Source of the DNA: JANMEX01 sp031422915
Lineage (GTDB): Bacteria; Pseudomonadota; Alphaproteobacteria; Rhizobiales; Rhizobiaceae
Assembly (NCBI GenBank): GCA_031422915.1
Contig: JANPEK010000196.1
Coordinates: 1-9,038 of the forward strand
Direction of reading: 5' to 3'
DNA length: 9,038 nt
Shown: positions 6,859 through 9,038 of the stretch, piece after piece
Position numbering within the stretch: position 1 is the stretch's first letter
Layout: each line of letters starts with the position of its first letter
The notes under the pieces: generated by a model
Databases searched by the model: none
The model's input: only the letters and a program-made list of their open reading frames with translations
What the model was told of the DNA's origin: nothing
Translations under genes and position numbers: made by a program

Positions 6859-7175
6859 GTGCTGATGCACGAAATGCAAAAACGCTGCAATAACTTTAGC
6901 CTTGGCGGAGTTGATCTTGCTCGCCGCGGCAGAATAAGCTGCCCTGATGATAGCACTCGATCGATAGGTGCGCCGGCTTGCCCGCATGAGGGTCAATCCA
7001 ATAACGCAAGAAATAGACCATGACAAAGCGCGTAAACAATATCACAAGATTCTGCACATGACTGCGCTTCCGGACGCCCGAAGAAGTGTTTAACAGGGAT
7101 ACGAACAAACGAGTGCCGCACTTCAATTTCGAGACAGCCGTGGCCTGACTTTCCCTCTGAGGACTACCGCTTAGA
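6859..7175. other. Intergenic region between ATP-grasp gene and Nmad3-like gene
   Basis: These 317 bases hold no gene I can support. Minus-strand open frames cross it (6778-7026 and 6896-7273), but they overlap the flanking real genes and show no family resemblance. A 5-bp GGCAG/CTGCC hairpin at 6928-6943 has no T-run and is not a convincing terminator. The promoter of the following two-gene unit should lie in the right half, where base composition becomes AT-richer, but no clear -35/-10 pair stands out. CTGAGGA at 7157-7163 is the probable ribosome binding site of the next gene. Confidence 0.5.
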
Positions 7176-7937
7176 ATGAAAATCGTATTTAGCAGAAAAG
7201 GTTTCGATAGCAGCGCTGGGCGAGCACCTTCTCCGATTATCAACGGTCGGCCGATCAGTTTGCCAATTCCCACTCAGCGCCGCTCCAACACAACATACGA
7301 AGACCTAGGTCTAGGACATATAGTGGAAGCCACCACAAAGAAACGTATCGCAGGCTCCAGTTTGTGCCACCATGACCCCATGTTCGAGAATACCCGTTGC
7401 GCTTTCGGACAAACAGCAGCTTCCCAAGCACACCTCGAGAACAATGGCGTCGGCGTTGGAGATGTGTTTCTATTCTTTGGGCTGTTCTCCGACTTAGATG
7501 GCAGGGATCGGCATCATAGATTGTTCGGGTTCATGTTTGTAGAGAACGTGATCAAGCTTGGATCACGACCGTCGGCAGATGATCAGCCCATTGGTTTTAG
7601 CCGACGCCATCCGCACACAATCGGAGATTGGAATGCCAACAATACCCTCTATATCGGGGAAGGCCAAGTCACTCACTCTGCTCACGATGACCTACGGCTT
7701 TCGCAGCGACCTGGCCCTGTAGGCCATTGGAAAGTGCCGAATTGGCTGTCTGAAACCGGGCTCACTTATCACAGACGCAAGGAAAGATGGGGGACGCCTG
7801 GAACGTTGAGCGTCGCCGCGCGTGGACAAGAATTCGTTTGCGACATAGGCAACCGAACGGATGCAGGGGTATGGCTCAACCACACTCTCACTACTCTTTG
7901 TGGCTATCAAATAAAAGTTGCAGATCATCATGGATAG
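7176..7937 (+). CDS. Nmad3-like protein (nucleotide-modification-associated domain 3), putative DNA base hypermodification protein
   Basis: The 253-residue protein opens with M-K-I-V-F-S-R-K-G-F-D-S-S-A-G, then P-S-P-I-I-N-G-R-P-I-S-L-P-I-P, the N-terminal signature I recall for the Nmad3 family. That family was named from genome-context work on DNA base modification systems in phages and bacteria; its reaction is not established. Other visible conserved-looking blocks are H65-H-D-P-M-F, G95-D-V-F-L-F-F-G-L-F, R143-R-H-P-H-T and N154-A-N-N-T-L-Y. Many His, Asp and Arg residues in these blocks could form an active site. The protein looks complete and cytosolic. The next gene overlaps its end by eight bases, so the two are translationally coupled and probably act together. 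GC content is visibly lower than in the left part of the window, consistent with horizontal transfer. The family call is from pattern memory, without a profile search. Confidence 0.68.
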   Translation: MKIVFSRKGFDSSAGRAPSPIINGRPISLPIPTQRRSNTTYEDLGLGHIVEATTKKRIAGSSLCHHDPMFENTRCAFGQTAASQAHLENNGVGVGDVFLFFGLFSDLDGRDRHHRLFGFMFVENVIKLGSRPSADDQPIGFSRRHPHTIGDWNANNTLYIGEGQVTHSAHDDLRLSQRPGPVGHWKVPNWLSETGLTYHRRKERWGTPGTLSVAARGQEFVCDIGNRTDAGVWLNHTLTTLCGYQIKVADHHG

Positions 7938-8517
7938 TGCCCGCGTCGTAATCGTTATGCTCAGGCAGCCGTACGTCAACGACCCAAACGAGATGAGAAC
8001 TGATCCGTTATGGGAGTTTGGAAGCTTTGGTTGCACTGGCTGTCATCGAACAAATCTAATGCACCCGAAAAAACTCACCGAACACAATGGCGCTTGCTTC
8101 GCTTTCGCGCAAAATGGACCGCTCGGCATCAAATTGGTCCATGTCACCTCACCAGTGCGTACGCGACAACACGGCACGTTTTGCGAGGTAGTATGGGAAC
8201 CTGCCGAAATGCCCATCCGCTATGATGCGGCACCTACCCTCGTGAACAATTTAGGTGAATCAGATATGCCTGCGCTTTTGGCGATGATCAGAGACGTCCG
8301 GCGCAAAAGCCCTGTCGCCAAATTCGCAAGCAAATTCAGATCCAGAAGACAGACGCTCCCAAATCAGGTGGCGTCCGAGCTCATGAAAGTCTACGAAAAT
8401 CATCGATTTGACCACGCAGCTATCTCCCAAAATTATGTTGACGCACTCCCGTATAATCCCCCAAAAATCGACAAGAACCGTGAGTCAACTTACCGGCGTC
8501 TATTAGGCTTTGCGTAA
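7930..8517 (+). CDS. Uncharacterised protein paired with the Nmad3-like gene, CTGCH motif
   Basis: From the ATG at 7930 the protein is 195 residues; a TTG at 7918 would add four. No family name is recognised. The N-terminal part reads A-R-V-V-I-V-M-L-R-Q-P, then D-P-N-E-M-R-T-D-P-L-W-E-F-G-S-F-G, then C35-T-G-C38-H39, with more cysteines at C56 and C85. This dense run of conserved-looking residues suggests a catalytic or metal-binding core in the first 110 residues; the C-terminal third is basic and probably helical. CxxCH is the heme c attachment motif, but there is no signal peptide, so zinc or another metal, or redox cysteines, is more likely. Its start overlaps the stop of the upstream gene (ATGGATAG), indicating coupled translation and a shared function, presumably in the same nucleic-acid modification or related process. 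That role is inferred from context. Confidence 0.72.
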   Translation: MDSARVVIVMLRQPYVNDPNEMRTDPLWEFGSFGCTGCHRTNLMHPKKLTEHNGACFAFAQNGPLGIKLVHVTSPVRTRQHGTFCEVVWEPAEMPIRYDAAPTLVNNLGESDMPALLAMIRDVRRKSPVAKFASKFRSRRQTLPNQVASELMKVYENHRFDHAAISQNYVDALPYNPPKIDKNRESTYRRLLGFA

Positions 8518-8684
8518 AGTATCTAGTTTGAAGGTCGGCTCCAAAACGCAGCGGGTTTGGTTCCAATCTGTAACATTCGGCGACGGGATACGCTGAGCGA
8601 TTGGTCAGCAAGGCGTTGACAAGAGCGAAATGATTTCTCGATAGCGAACTGAGCCGAGGACGTTTTCCGCGTGGGTTCAAATAA

Positions 8685-8720
8685 CAAAAAACCCGCCACA
8701 GCTTTCGCACTGGCGGGTTT
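8685..8720 (-). terminator. Rho-independent terminator of the rRNA operon
   Basis: A perfect 10-bp stem (8689-8698 with 8711-8720, AAACCCGCCA/TGGCGGGTTT) encloses a 12-nt loop. On the minus strand it is followed by a T-run and TTTTTGTTAT-like sequence. It lies 5 bp past the tRNA-fMet 3' end and closes the rRNA transcript. The other side has TTTCATTTT, so it may also stop plus-strand reading from the Nmad3 pair. Confidence 0.88.
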
Positions 8721-8725
8721 CATTT

Positions 8726-8802
<77 letters not shown>

Positions 8803-8923
8803 AAACTGTTTTCATACCGCTTTGGAAGGCAAAAGGCAGCGAACACCCGATTGAGAGTTTGCGGCCCAGCTGAGCCCAAAGGCGGGCCGTAGATTGTGAT
8901 GAGAAGCTTACATGCAATTGGCA

Positions 8924-9038
8924 GACCTGGCAGCGACCTACTCTCCCGTGTCTTAAGACAAAGTACCATCAGCGCTGGGGCGTTTCACGGCCGAGTTCGG
9001 AATGGGATCGGGTGCAGCCACCCCGCAATAACCACCAG
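8924..9038 (-). rRNA. rrf: 5S ribosomal RNA (5' end cut by window edge)
   Basis: On the minus strand the sequence holds the 5S landmarks CCCGATCCCATTCCGAAC, the CCGTGAAACG loop and GGGAGAGTAGGTCGCTGCCAGGTC at the 3' end. The 3' terminal CCAGGTC pairs with the 5' start, of which CTGG is visible at the window edge, so only about three bases are missing. The 16S and 23S genes should lie to the right of the window. Confidence 0.95.

Noticed and set aside
6928..6943. GGCAG/CTGCC hairpin after the ATP-grasp gene as terminator
   Set aside because: The stem is only five base pairs and no T-run follows on either strand.
6778..7273. Two minus-strand open frames across the ATP-grasp/Nmad3 gap
   Set aside because: They overlap both flanking genes and each other in different frames, and show no family resemblance. 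I considered a decayed gene but see nothing to support it.
8034..8046. CxxCH motif as evidence of a c-type cytochrome
   Set aside because: The protein has no signal peptide or membrane anchor, and the surrounding block does not resemble a cytochrome c fold.

Overview
The window looks like a chromosomal segment of an alphaproteobacterium, probably of the order Hyphomicrobiales (Rhizobiales). The GC content is moderately high (hand-counted lines run around 62% in the core genes). The right end is the distal part of a ribosomal RNA operon in the usual alphaproteobacterial order 5S then initiator tRNA-Met. Several proteins also read like rhizobial ones. The genus cannot be fixed from the sequence alone.

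Left part (1-4043): a perfect 13-bp inverted repeat at the very start; a membrane-anchored serine hydrolase of the beta-lactamase/NylB type on the minus strand; then, divergently, an ornithine-cyclodeaminase-family protein (most like delta-1-pyrroline-2-carboxylate reductases, TTG start), an MFS transporter of the YbjJ type and a 44-residue very basic small protein. These are ordinary metabolic and housekeeping-type genes. The reductase and transporter are close enough to be co-transcribed.

Middle part (4083-6858): the most interesting segment. A minus-strand gene encodes a 183-residue protein made almost entirely of six repeats of 27 or 31 residues. It is followed, on the same strand, by a protein with an HECTH metal-binding motif and the downstream S-P-x-R / G-x-x-H signature of the HEXXH peptide-modification family (now often annotated as 2-oxoglutarate-dependent peptide beta-hydroxylase). 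Divergently transcribed from the repeat gene is an ATP-grasp ligase-like protein with an intact EINTNP metal site. Every repeat keeps one Asp, one Thr and one Lys-Pro at matching places. I infer a candidate ribosomally made, post-translationally modified peptide (RiPP) locus: multi-core substrate, hydroxylase, and an ATP-grasp enzyme that might cross-link or ligate. That is a hypothesis from context, not a demonstrated system.

Right part (7176-8517): two plus-strand genes overlapping by 8 bases, visibly lower in GC (about 45-53% in hand-counted lines). The first resembles the Nmad3 family (nucleotide-modification-associated domain 3). The second is a cytosolic-looking protein with a CTGCH cysteine motif and no family I can name. 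They look like an acquired two-gene module sitting beside the rRNA operon. The rRNA operon runs in from the right on the minus strand (5S, tRNA-fMet, then a strong Rho-independent terminator).
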